The position numbers and the translations under genes were made by a program. Of a stretch of DNA of 37,992 nt, positions 16,079 through 23,878 are shown in pieces (the stretch's first letter is position 1; each line of letters opens with the position of its first letter). The notes beneath the pieces are model-generated. The model saw only the letters and a program-made list of their open reading frames with translations. It had not been told where the DNA came from and made no database searches. The DNA lies in NCBI RefSeq assembly GCF_001553785.1, contig NZ_LOJP01000001.1:5554742-5592733 (forward strand), given 5' to 3'. The DNA comes from Actinoplanes sp. TFC3 (GTDB taxonomy: Bacteria > Actinomycetota > Actinomycetes > Mycobacteriales > Micromonosporaceae).

Positions 16079-16863
16079 CGACCCACCCCAGTCCCGCGGT
16101 GCTGGGCCGCTACGCCGATCGCGACGCCGACCTCGCCGAGGTCACCATCTGGTCGGTCGAGCTGCACCTGGAAACCTGCGCCGACTGCCGCGCCGCGCTC
16201 ACCACCAGCGGCGACGACCTGCTCGCCCGGATCGCCACCGGTCTGGACACCGCCATCGCCACCGGCCCGGCCTCAGCTCCGCGTCGCCGCTGGCTGGTGG
16301 CCCTGCACCGCTGGTTCGTCTGGGCCTCGCTGCCGTGGCTGACCGTGAGCCTGGCCATGCTGGGCTGCGCGGTCCTGATCCAATGGATGCTGCCGGGCTT
16401 CCCTAAGCTGGTGCTGCTGCTCGCCCCGGTGGCTCCGCTGCCCGCGGTAGCTGGTGCGTGGACCCGGCGGTTCGACCCGTCCTGGGAACTGCTCGCCGGG
16501 ACACCCGCCGCCGGCCTGACAATGCTGCTCCGGCGTACGGCAGCAGCTCTTGCCGTCATCGTGCCGGCGCTCACCCTGGCCGGCTTCCAAACCGGGACCC
16601 CGCTGGCCATGGGGTTGCTGCCGTGCCTGGCCTTCACCGCCGCCACCATCGCCCTGGGCGCCTTCGTCGGCGTCCGCCGCGCCGCCGCCGGGCTCGGTGC
16701 CGCCTGGACGCTGGCCGTCATCACCCCGACCGTCCTGACCACCCACCTGCCTGCCGTGCTGCAACCGGGCACCGCGCCCGTCTGGGCCCTGATGACCGTC
16801 GCCCTGGCTGGCTTGGCCGCCACCCGGGCCGGCCACCTTCACCGGCTGATCAGCACCAGCTGA
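16075..16863 (+). CDS. Zinc-finger (HxxxCxxC) membrane anti-sigma-like protein
   Basis: 262 residues. ATG 16075 overlaps the sigma stop (ATGA). The N-terminus carries the zf-HC2 anti-sigma signature H-x3-C-x2-C in ELHLETCADCRAAL (residues ~25-38). About six hydrophobic segments follow from residue ~85. Typical anti-sigma factors have one membrane helix, so the polytopic C-terminus is unusual. It likely holds the upstream sigma factor inactive at the membrane. It could sense the state of the ABC exporter encoded next to it. Confidence 0.82.
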   Translation: MTTHPSPAVLGRYADRDADLAEVTIWSVELHLETCADCRAALTTSGDDLLARIATGLDTAIATGPASAPRRRWLVALHRWFVWASLPWLTVSLAMLGCAVLIQWMLPGFPKLVLLLAPVAPLPAVAGAWTRRFDPSWELLAGTPAAGLTMLLRRTAAALAVIVPALTLAGFQTGTPLAMGLLPCLAFTAATIALGAFVGVRRAAAGLGAAWTLAVITPTVLTTHLPAVLQPGTAPVWALMTVALAGLAATRAGHLHRLISTS

Positions 16864-16887
16864 GCAGCCACAACCGAGGAGAAACAG

Positions 16888-17685
16888 ATGCGTACGGTGA
16901 GCGCGGCCGAGACGGCCCCCACCCTGCACCCCTGGGCGGTTCACGCCGAAGGACTGCGCGTACGAGCCGGCCGGCACATGGCCGTGGACGGGCTCAACCT
17001 GGCGCTGGGCACCGGTGTGCACGGGTTGCTCGGGCCCAACGGCGCCGGCAAGACCACCCTCATGCGCTCGCTGGCCACGGTGCTCAAGCCCGCTGGCGGG
17101 CGGCTGGAGCTGCTCGGCGAGCAGGTTGATACCCGCGCCGACCTGCGCCGGGTACGCCGCGGGCTGGGCTACCTGCCGCAGCAGTTCGGGTTCTATCCGC
17201 GCTTCACCGTGCGCGAGTTCGTGGAGTACATGGCCTGGCTCAAGGAGATGCCGAAGCAGGCCGTTCCCGGCGCGACGCAGCGGGCGATCGAACGGGTCGG
17301 GCTGGCCGCCAAGGCGGATGCGCGGATGAAGACGCTGTCCGGTGGCATGCTGCGCCGGGCCGGCATCGCCCAGGCGATCGTCAACGACCCGGCGGTGCTG
17401 CTGCTCGACGAGCCCACCGTCGGTCTGGACCCGGAGCAGCGTCTCGACTTCCGGGAGCTGCTGCGCGACCTGGGCACCGACAGTTGCGTGCTGGTCTCCA
17501 CCCACCTGGTCGAGGACGTGGTGGCCGCCTGCACCGATGTGGTCATCGTCAACGAGGGCCGGCTGGTCTTCCAGGGCACCCCGGCCGAGCTGACCTCGCA
17601 GGGCACCGACGGCGACCCCGGCGACAGCCCGGCCGAGCGCGGCTACTCCGCCCTGCTGCGGCGTCACCGGGCGGGAACCCGATGA
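16888..17685 (+). CDS. ABC transporter ATP-binding protein
   Basis: 265 residues. Walker A is GLLGPNGAGKTTLMRSL, the Q-loop region YLPQQFGFYPRFTV, the ABC signature LSGGMLRRAGIAQA, Walker B VLLLDEPTVGLDP, and the H-loop VSTHLVEDV. Architecture matches single-domain ATPases of drug- or peptide-type exporters. A GAGGAG ribosome site precedes ATG 16888. The last four bases (ATGA) overlap the membrane subunit gene, and the two products should form one transporter. Confidence 0.93.
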   Translation: MRTVSAAETAPTLHPWAVHAEGLRVRAGRHMAVDGLNLALGTGVHGLLGPNGAGKTTLMRSLATVLKPAGGRLELLGEQVDTRADLRRVRRGLGYLPQQFGFYPRFTVREFVEYMAWLKEMPKQAVPGATQRAIERVGLAAKADARMKTLSGGMLRRAGIAQAIVNDPAVLLLDEPTVGLDPEQRLDFRELLRDLGTDSCVLVSTHLVEDVVAACTDVVIVNEGRLVFQGTPAELTSQGTDGDPGDSPAERGYSALLRRHRAGTR

Positions 17686-19019
17686 GCCGCATCCTGCGCA
17701 TCGAACTGCGCCGCTCGGTGGCCATCGGCGCCGCCGTCAGCCTCGCCCTCATCGGTTCGCTGGCCATGTACTTCGCCGAGGGGATCGCGTTCTCCACCGG
17801 CTGGATCCAGCTGGCGATGACCCAGCGCTGGTACCTGGCTCTGCTGTGGCCGCTGATGCTGGCCACGGGTGCCTGGCAGGCCCGCCGCGAGCACCGTTCG
17901 AACGTGGCGGAGCTGTTCGCCACCACGCCCCGGCCCGTACCGCAGCGGGTCGGGCCGACGCTCGGCGCGCTGGCCATCGCCGTGGTCGCCGGATATCTGC
18001 TGATGGGGCTGGCCGGTGCCGCCTGGATCGTCGACACCGCGGGCTACCTGCCGGTCGAGGTCTTCGTCGTCACCGCCGTCGGCGCGCTGGCGCTGATCGC
18101 CGCGGCCTGGCTCGGCCTGGCCGTCGGCCGGCTGCTGCCGTCCCCGGTCACCGCCCCCGCGGCTGGTGTCGCCGGCCTGGGCGTGCTGCTGATGCTGCCG
18201 CTCGCCACCAAGCCGCACGGGTGGCTGGCGCTGACTTTCTCGCCGATGGTCGAGATGAACATGCCGCGCAGCTTCGCCACCGTTCCCGGCACGGTCAGCG
18301 CCGCGCAGAGCCTGTGGCTGGCCGGGCTGGCGATCGCCGCCGCGCTGCTGCTCGCCTCCAGCGGCTGGCGCAACCGGGTCGCAGCGGTGCTGCCCGTGGT
18401 CGTGGGCGCCGCGCTCGCCGTAACCGTCATGCCGCACGAGAACCGTCTCGTCACCGACGCGGTCGACCCGGTGGCCCGCGAGCTGGTGTGCGCCGCAGGC
18501 GAACCGCAGATCTGCCTCAGCCGGGCCCACGAGACGCTGTTGCCCGAGGTGACCGCCCCGGCCCGCGAGGCCCTGGCCGCGCTGAAGAAGCTGCCCGGTG
18601 CCCCGGTCCGGGTGCACGAGGACACCTCCGCCTATCCGGACACCTACCCCGAGTTCCACGCCGACACCGTCCTGCTGCACGTTGACGCGGACCGCGAGGG
18701 TCACCTGGCGAACCGGCCGGACGTGCTCAACGACGTGGTGACCGGGGCTTTCAGCGGCGCTCCGACTTGCGAGAACGGTCCGGCCTGGGTCGACCGGCTG
18801 GCGGCTGCCCACTGGCTGACGGGTACCAGACCGGTGCCGCTGGACCGGGACCTGACGAACAGCCCTGCGCCCGGCCCCGACGTCGAGGACTCCAGCGTGG
18901 AAGCCGCCAAGGTATGGCAGCAGCTCCGTGCTCTGCCCGAGGACAAGGCGAGGTCCCGGGTGGCCGCCCTGCGCGAGGCCGCGGTGAACTGCCGGCCGGG
19001 TGAAGGAGTGCTCCAGTGA
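17682..19019 (+). CDS. ABC-2-type transporter membrane subunit (with large extracytoplasmic-like C-terminus)
   Basis: 445 residues from ATG 17682 (ATGA overlap with the ATPase gene). Six or so membrane segments occupy the first ~250 residues. The rest (from ~MPHENRLVTDAV) is hydrophilic, with several Cys and acidic residues, and no transmembrane segment is obvious after it. This soluble tail is atypical for simple ABC-2 permeases and may be extracytoplasmic. Substrate unknown. It is translationally coupled to both neighbours. Confidence 0.8.
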   Translation: MSRILRIELRRSVAIGAAVSLALIGSLAMYFAEGIAFSTGWIQLAMTQRWYLALLWPLMLATGAWQARREHRSNVAELFATTPRPVPQRVGPTLGALAIAVVAGYLLMGLAGAAWIVDTAGYLPVEVFVVTAVGALALIAAAWLGLAVGRLLPSPVTAPAAGVAGLGVLLMLPLATKPHGWLALTFSPMVEMNMPRSFATVPGTVSAAQSLWLAGLAIAAALLLASSGWRNRVAAVLPVVVGAALAVTVMPHENRLVTDAVDPVARELVCAAGEPQICLSRAHETLLPEVTAPAREALAALKKLPGAPVRVHEDTSAYPDTYPEFHADTVLLHVDADREGHLANRPDVLNDVVTGAFSGAPTCENGPAWVDRLAAAHWLTGTRPVPLDRDLTNSPAPGPDVEDSSVEAAKVWQQLRALPEDKARSRVAALREAAVNCRPGEGVLQ

Positions 19020-19621
19020 GGGGACTGCACCTCTACCTCCGCTCCCGCCGCGCTCCCGTGGCAATCAGCACAGCCGCAGGCATCACCGTCCTGATGTGGG
19101 TGCTGTGGGGCCTGAACTCCGACAGCCCCGAGGCGGGCCGGCAGATGGTTGTCCTGAGCATGCTGCTGCTGGTGGCCGCGCTGACGATGACCTTGAGTGG
19201 CCCGGACGACGAGCTGGACAAGACCGGCGCGCTGTCCTGGCCCGTCCGGCGGTCCCTGCATCTGCTGATCGCCCTGGTGCTCATCGGTGGCCTACTGCTG
19301 GTCACCCAGTTCACCGGCGCCCGCTTCGGCCCGATGTCGCTGGTGCTGCGGGACACCGCGGGGCTGCTGGGTCTGACCGCGTTGAGCGCTGCCCTCATCG
19401 GTACGGCCAAAGCCTGGTTCGCACCGCTGGGCTGGACGTTGGCCGCCGTCCTGTTCCCGCAGGGCGACAACCTGCTGGGCCGCGTCTTGACCTGGCAGGC
19501 TCAGGAACCGAGGAGCACCGCCGCGGGCGTGACGGCAGCGGTGCTGGCTCTGGCCGGCCTGATGGCGTACACGGTGGCCGGGCCGGCCCGCAACGCACCA
19601 ACCGAAGCCGCCGCACAGTGA
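19016..19621 (+). CDS. Membrane protein of the sigma/ABC operon, unknown function
   Basis: 201 residues with five or six hydrophobic segments. GTG 19016 overlaps the preceding stop by four bases (GTGA), which decides the start. The N-terminus is basic (RGLHLYLRSRRAP). It is probably a second membrane component or accessory factor of the ABC exporter. No motif identifies a family. Confidence 0.75.
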   Translation: MRGLHLYLRSRRAPVAISTAAGITVLMWVLWGLNSDSPEAGRQMVVLSMLLLVAALTMTLSGPDDELDKTGALSWPVRRSLHLLIALVLIGGLLLVTQFTGARFGPMSLVLRDTAGLLGLTALSAALIGTAKAWFAPLGWTLAAVLFPQGDNLLGRVLTWQAQEPRSTAAGVTAAVLALAGLMAYTVAGPARNAPTEAAAQ

Positions 19622-19642
19622 GGGACGCGGTGTCTGGACGCA

Positions 19643-20395
19643 TCAGCGGGCGTTGAGCGTCCAGGCACGGACGCCGCCGACGATGCCTGCCGTGTTGGGG
19701 ACCACCACGACATCGTCGCCCATCCGGGCCAGCTGCGCCGGGGTGATCAGCCGGGAGTTGCCGCCGCCCAGATAGACCCGGTCCCACAGGAACACCGGGC
19801 GCAGTCCCTCGATGACGTTGCGGACCCGGCGCGACCAGAGTGCGTCACCGAGCCGGCGCCGCTCGTGCTCGCCGATGTAGGTGTCGTAGCTCATCCCCCA
19901 GCGCACCGGTGCCTGGCTCATCTCCAGGTGCGGGGCCAGTTGGCCACCGTCGAACAGCGCGCAGCCCAGGCCCGTGCCCAGCGTCAGCACGAGTTCGCAG
20001 CCGGTGCCGGCCACCACGCCCGCGCCGTGCACCTCGGCGTCGTTGAGCACCAGGGTCGGCAGGCCGAACGCCTCGGCCAGCGCCGTACGGGCGTCGAAGC
20101 CGAACCAGGCATCCTGCAGTTCCGGATCGATTCTGGTACGAGGCCCGCTCCGCGTGATGTAGTGCGGCGTCGCCACCACCACGCCGTGGCGCAGCATGCC
20201 CGGCATCCCGACGGTCACCCGGTCCGCGGTCGGCAGGCGCTCCCCCAGAGCCACCAGGGTCTTCACGAAAAGATCCGGAGGCAGCGGGTACGGCGTCGGC
20301 ACCCGCAACGGCTGCGCGCGCATCGTCCCGGCCTCGTCCAGCACGGAACCCTTGATACCGCCGCCACCGCAGTCAATCGTTAACGTGAAAGCCAC
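19643..20395 (-). CDS. ROK-family sugar kinase, polyphosphate-glucokinase-like
   Basis: 250 residues, the length of actinobacterial PpgK proteins. The N-terminal phosphate motif is TIDCGGGGIKGSVLD. GMPGMLRHGVVVATPHY and LVLNDAEVHGAG follow (the Asp acts as base in ROK kinases), then the adenosine-binding LTLGTGLGCALFDGG. The CxCGxxGC zinc cluster of larger ROK kinases is absent, as in PpgK. It probably phosphorylates glucose using polyphosphate or ATP; donor preference cannot be read from sequence. It converges on the ABC operon with only 21 bp between stops and sits 23 bp after the glycosylase gene, likely co-transcribed with it. Confidence 0.82.
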   Translation of the reverse strand: MAFTLTIDCGGGGIKGSVLDEAGTMRAQPLRVPTPYPLPPDLFVKTLVALGERLPTADRVTVGMPGMLRHGVVVATPHYITRSGPRTRIDPELQDAWFGFDARTALAEAFGLPTLVLNDAEVHGAGVVAGTGCELVLTLGTGLGCALFDGGQLAPHLEMSQAPVRWGMSYDTYIGEHERRRLGDALWSRRVRNVIEGLRPVFLWDRVYLGGGNSRLITPAQLARMGDDVVVVPNTAGIVGGVRAWTLNAR

Positions 20396-20418
20396 GTCAC
20401 CAGTCTTTCAAACGCCGC

Positions 20419-21327
20419 TCAGAAGCGTGCGAAGGACCGGATCGGCATCCGCGGGCCGAACTTCGGTGCCATGATGCCGCCCATCGCCAGCAGCTCGCAG
20501 ACCCGCCCGCGGTGCCCGGCGAACGGCTCGAGCAGCTCGAGCATCCGCGCGTCGGTGCCCCGGGTCTCCCCGGCCAGCGCCCACGCCACCGTGTTCGGAA
20601 TGTGGAAGTCGCCGACACTGACCGCATCCGCGTCGCCGTAGGCCGTGCGCACCACCTCGGCGGCCGTCCACGGGCCGATGCCGGGAATCGCCACCAGCCG
20701 GCGGGTGGCCTCGGCGCTGTCGGCGCACCGTTCCAGCCGGGCCGCGACCGCCGCACCGCGCAGCAGGGCCTGGGTGCGGCGCTGTTCGACGCCGAACGGA
20801 TGGAACACCCAGTAGGGCGTGGCGGCGACGGCTTCGGGGTCGGGCGGCAGCAGCAGCTCCGCCGGGCCGGGCGCCGGTTCGCCGAAGTGCTTCACCATCG
20901 AACGGTAGGCCCGGTGCGCCTCGATGCCGGTGACCTTCTGCTCCAGCACCGCGCGGATCAGCCGGTGGAACACCTGTCCGCTGGCCGGGAACCGCAGCCC
21001 ACCAAACGTCTTGGCCAGCCGCGCGATCAGCGGATGACTGCGGGCCAGCTCGGCGAATTCCCCCAGGTCGTCGCGCAGTCCGGCGATCGCGTCGGCCCGC
21101 TCGGCCATCCAGTCGGCGCCGGGCCCGTGCGCGGTCGCGACCACTTGCGCGTCCACCCTTTTCAGGTGCAAGGACGCAGGCCCTTCAGGGGTACGTCCAC
21201 AAGTCCAGAATTCGCCGTCGGTGAGCTTGCCGCACGGGTCGTAGCGGACCACCAGCAACGACCGCAAGGTGCCGGTGAAGTGGTAATTCGCCGGCATGTT
21301 CAGCCGCCGGACCACTGTCTTCGTCAC
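20419..21327 (-). CDS. AlkA-like HhH-GPD DNA glycosylase
   Basis: 302 residues. The helix-hairpin-helix and catalytic Asp are visible in VAIPGIGPWTAAEVV followed by DAVSVGDFHIPNTVA. FHRLIRAVLEQKVTGIEAHR matches the first conserved glycosylase helix block. It removes alkylated bases (3-methyladenine type) to start base-excision repair. GTG 21327 was chosen because a TATAGT -10 ends 6 nt before it, giving a leaderless mRNA. An open frame extends back to 21456 but crosses a strong terminator-like hairpin. Confidence 0.85.
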   Translation of the reverse strand: MTKTVVRRLNMPANYHFTGTLRSLLVVRYDPCGKLTDGEFWTCGRTPEGPASLHLKRVDAQVVATAHGPGADWMAERADAIAGLRDDLGEFAELARSHPLIARLAKTFGGLRFPASGQVFHRLIRAVLEQKVTGIEAHRAYRSMVKHFGEPAPGPAELLLPPDPEAVAATPYWVFHPFGVEQRRTQALLRGAAVAARLERCADSAEATRRLVAIPGIGPWTAAEVVRTAYGDADAVSVGDFHIPNTVAWALAGETRGTDARMLELLEPFAGHRGRVCELLAMGGIMAPKFGPRMPIRSFARF

Positions 21328-21333
21328 CGCGCC

Positions 21334-21339
21334 ACTATA
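21334..21339 (-). promoter_or_regulatory. -10 element (TATAGT) of a leaderless promoter
   Basis: TATAGT on the minus strand with the glycosylase GTG starting 7 nt downstream, so the transcription start should coincide with the start codon. No convincing -35 is seen. Confidence 0.45.
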
Positions 21340-21379
21340 GGCTCCCCGCACGCCCGTCCGGTACATCTGCGCGGACATG

Positions 21380-21417
21380 CCGATGGCCCTGACCGCGCTC
21401 CCGGTCAGGGCCATCGG
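21380..21417. terminator. Strong 16-bp perfect stem-loop
   Basis: Arms 21380-21395 (CCGATGGCCCTGACCG) and 21402-21417 are exactly complementary with a 6-nt loop. There is no T-tract. It lies between the exported Gly-rich protein gene and the glycosylase promoter and probably insulates them. Confidence 0.6.
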
Positions 21418-21599
21418 GTATGGGTGGGCGCGGACACCCGAGTCGGTCCGCGTCACCCGGTGGCGGAGCTGGTAGTCGGCGTCCGAACTGGGTACCGCGC
21501 CTCCTTTCGTCAGGCGATTCCTGTGCTCGGGCCGCCTGTCGCTGATGCCGCCCGCAGGGGGGTGGGCGGCGATCCGGCCGAACGATGGGGGGCCCCCTG

Positions 21600-21630
21600 G
21601 GGGCGCACCATGTCAGAGGTGGCGCGCCCC
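21600..21630 (-). terminator. Hairpin downstream of the Gly/Gln-rich protein gene
   Basis: GGGGCGC pairs with GCGCCCC, extended by CCA/TGG across one mismatch, with a 9-nt loop. It begins 45 bp after the stop. The rest of the interval 21418-21599 has no coding signal and contains G-rich tracts. Confidence 0.4.
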
Positions 21631-21674
21631 GTCAGGGTTCGCCGGCCGGGTTGCGGCAGGGCTCCGTACCTGGA

Positions 21675-22847
21675 TCAGTTGTTGTTGCCGCCGCCGTTGT
21701 TCTGGCCGCCACCGTTGTTGCCGCCGCCATTGTTCTGGCCGCCACCGTTGTCGCCGGCACCACCGTTGTCGCCACCGCCGTTGCCGCCGCCGACCTCGAT
21801 GCGGACCGCGTCGAAGGCGGGGGTCTCGTTGGCGCGCTGCATCATCGGGATGCGGTGCGAGCCGTCACCGGCCCACGAGGCGCACTGGAAGGTGCCCTCG
21901 TTCGGCAGGCCCGGGACCTGGATGGTGACCGTGTCGGGGGCCGCGCCACCCTGCTTGTCCTCGGTCGCCACGAAGAACGCGGGGACCGGCGAGGGGTCCG
22001 GCGCCTCGTTGGTGCTGCCCAGCACGCGGCAGGCGGTGTGGAAGTGACCGCGGACGATGCCGTTCTGCAGCACCGACGACTCGACGTAGTAGCCACCCTG
22101 GCCGGCCGCGAGGAAGCGGTCGCGGATCAGGTTGCGGGTGCTGACCTTGATGGTGAACGCCTCGTTGACGCCGACCTGGGCCGGGGCCTCGGTGATCAGC
22201 AGCGACGGGTTGTTCGCGGCCGAGCTGACCTCACCGAACTCGGTGGAGACGCAGCGGTCGCCGTCCTGGAAACCGGTGTGCGGCTGCAGCTGGCTGGTCG
22301 AGCAGCTGTTGGTCAGGATGCCGAGGCCGGCTCCGGGAGGCGGGGTGGCCGCGCCACCGCCGTTGTTGCCGCCGCCCTGCTGGCCCCCGCCTTGCTGACC
22401 GCCGCCCTGCTGACCGCCACCCTGCTGGCCGCCGCCGGCCGCGGTGCTGCCCGACGGCGTGGGTGCGGCGCTACCGTTGTTGCCGCCGCCGTTGTTGGCA
22501 CCGCCGCCGTTCTGGTTCATCCACTGGCGGCACCGGGCCCGCAACTGTTCGGTGGTCGGCACATCGCTCGCGCCGTCATCGGAGTGCTGGGTCACGCGCC
22601 CCTTGTTGGTGGTGTAGGTGCCCGTCTTCGTCTCCGTCGAGAGCTTCGAACGCTTCGGTGCCTGGATGTTGTTGCAAGCTGCCAGAGCCCGCTGCTGATT
22701 GCGGCTCTTCGTGCTCGCGTCCGACACCTGCGTGACGGTGACGATGCTGCCGAAGGCAACCACAGTGGCTACCGCGGCGATGATCCGGCGCCGACCGGTG
22801 AACCATGCGGGAAACCTGGATTCGCGCCGGTAGTGCGACCTTCGCAT
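21675..22847 (-). CDS. Exported/membrane-anchored Gly/Gln/Asn-rich protein, unknown function
   Basis: 390 residues. A basic N-terminus is followed by one hydrophobic segment (IIAAVATVVAFGSIVTVTQV, residues ~22-41), so it is exported and possibly anchored. A low-complexity linker (GGGQQ repeats) sits near residues 135-165. A Cys-containing globular domain follows (CSTSQLQPHTGFQDGDRC, GIVRGHFHTACRVLG, GTFQCASWAGDGSHR). The C-terminus is an NNGGGQ-rich tail. ATG 22847 has GAAAGG upstream; GTG 22856 is an alternative. The family is not recognised. It lies behind an ECF sigma locus, next to other secreted proteins, suggesting a cell-surface role. Confidence 0.78.
   Translation of the reverse strand: MRRSHYRRESRFPAWFTGRRRIIAAVATVVAFGSIVTVTQVSDASTKSRNQQRALAACNNIQAPKRSKLSTETKTGTYTTNKGRVTQHSDDGASDVPTTEQLRARCRQWMNQNGGGANNGGGNNGSAAPTPSGSTAAGGGQQGGGQQGGGQQGGGQQGGGNNGGGAATPPPGAGLGILTNSCSTSQLQPHTGFQDGDRCVSTEFGEVSSAANNPSLLITEAPAQVGVNEAFTIKVSTRNLIRDRFLAAGQGGYYVESSVLQNGIVRGHFHTACRVLGSTNEAPDPSPVPAFFVATEDKQGGAAPDTVTIQVPGLPNEGTFQCASWAGDGSHRIPMMQRANETPAFDAVRIEVGGGNGGGDNGGAGDNGGGQNNGGGNNGGGQNNGGGNNN
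21676..21777. repeat. Low-complexity repeats encoding the NNGGGQ tail
   Basis: A unit of about 33 bp, encoding NNGGGQNNGGG, occurs twice near the gene's 3' end with further degenerate copies. Such DNA is prone to slippage, so tail length may vary between strains. Confidence 0.6.
22371..22430. repeat. Four tandem 15-bp repeats encoding GGGQQ
   Basis: Four consecutive 15-bp units (GCCGCCCTGCTGGCC type) differ only at a few positions and encode four GGGQQ units of the linker. Confidence 0.8.
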
Positions 22848-22924
22848 TGCTGACACCTTTCTGTGTCCACACGTGGCGGGTGGTGAATCCGCCTAGGGGT
22901 GATGCCGTTGGAGATGCCTGATGG

Positions 22925-22942
22925 CGGGTGCGGGAGCACCCG
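22925..22942 (-). terminator. Small hairpin after the DUF4142 gene
   Basis: CGGGTGC and GCACCCG form a 7-bp stem with a GGGA loop, 4 bp past the stop. No T-tract; it may attenuate rather than terminate. Confidence 0.4.
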
Positions 22943-22946
22943 GTGG

Positions 22947-23732
22947 CTAACGCGCCCGGAAGATGCGCATGGTGGTCACCACGCCGGCCACCAGGGCTCC
23001 GGCGAGGACGAGCAGAATGACCGAGGTGCTGACCCCGGGCACGCCGCCCGAGCTGCTGGCCGCCGCCAGCATTGCGTTGTCGACCGGGACCGGACCGGCG
23101 TTCGTCTTCGCCGGCGGCGGGGCCGTCGGCAGAGCGCCGTAGTCGACGATGCCGCTGCTCTCCAGCAGCGTCATGTGCGTCATCACGAACTGGTTGGCCT
23201 GCTGGGCCAGCTTGCGTACCGAGTCGTTGCGGGTGCTGGCCCGGATCGTCGCGATGGCCGGGAAAATCTTGCCGTGGGCCGCCCGCAGCCGATCGATGTA
23301 GATCTGATCGAACTGCTTGGACGACTTGGCCGCTTTCATCTCGTCGAGCCAGCTCTGCTGGTCGGTGTTCGGCAGGTTGGGCAGCTCGATGCCGAGCTTC
23401 TTGGCCACCGCAACATCCAGCTTGTCCAGCGCCACGTGCTGCTCGCCGATCGAGACGCCGACCTTCCTGACCGCCTCGTTGTCCGACTTCTCCTGCGCCA
23501 TGTTGCTGGCCGGGATCTCCCACAGCCCGGCGAGCCGGACCTTGATGACGAAATCCTTGTCGGCCGCGGTGAGCGTGCCCGCGCCCTCATCGGTCAGCCC
23601 GGTGTTCGGCGGAATCGGTACACCGTCGGCCGCCTTGGCGGCGCCGGCCGGGGCCAGCAACACCGCCAGGGTCATGGCCAGAACGCCCACAAGACCGCGG
23701 TTGAGGCGGCGGGAGGAGCGGGCGGCGATCAT
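22947..23732 (-). CDS. DUF4142 exported protein with C-terminal membrane anchor
   Basis: 261 residues. ATG 23732 follows GGAGGT at ideal spacing. A signal peptide (GLVGVLAMTLAVLLAPAGAA) ends near residue 35. The helical DUF4142 domain follows (DKDFVIKVRLAGLWEIPASN, VGVSIGEQHVALD, IYIDRLRAAHGKIF). The C-terminus has a hydrophobic segment (VILLVLAGALVAGVVTTM) and basic tail, so the protein is tethered facing outward. DUF4142 is a ferritin-like fold of uncertain function. A possible ECF promoter lies at 23775-23804, linking it to the nearby sigma factor. Confidence 0.87.
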   Translation of the reverse strand: MIAARSSRRLNRGLVGVLAMTLAVLLAPAGAAKAADGVPIPPNTGLTDEGAGTLTAADKDFVIKVRLAGLWEIPASNMAQEKSDNEAVRKVGVSIGEQHVALDKLDVAVAKKLGIELPNLPNTDQQSWLDEMKAAKSSKQFDQIYIDRLRAAHGKIFPAIATIRASTRNDSVRKLAQQANQFVMTHMTLLESSGIVDYGALPTAPPPAKTNAGPVPVDNAMLAAASSSGGVPGVSTSVILLVLAGALVAGVVTTMRIFRAR

Positions 23733-23774
23733 TCTTCTTACCTCCGAACAACGAGAGAGAAAAAGCAATTTCCG

Positions 23775-23804
23775 GTTTCGCGACGCCTGGAACGCTAGGT
23801 TCAC
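23775..23804 (-). promoter_or_regulatory. Possible ECF promoter of the DUF4142 gene
   Basis: GTGAACC (23798-23804), a 17-bp spacer, then CGAAAC (23775-23780). The -35 agrees with the two stronger sites at 24661 and 26342, while the -10 shares only CG. It sits 43 nt upstream of the start codon. Confidence 0.35.
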
Positions 23805-23878
23805 TTCCGGCGGTGCCGCAATGGAAAATGACTGCGGTAAAGACGAATTAAAGAGAACTTATGAACGCTGATTCGCGC

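Noticed and set aside
22371..22430. Regular repeats as a CRISPR array
   Set aside because: The repeats are contiguous 15-bp units in frame inside a coding region, with no spacers and no cas genes.
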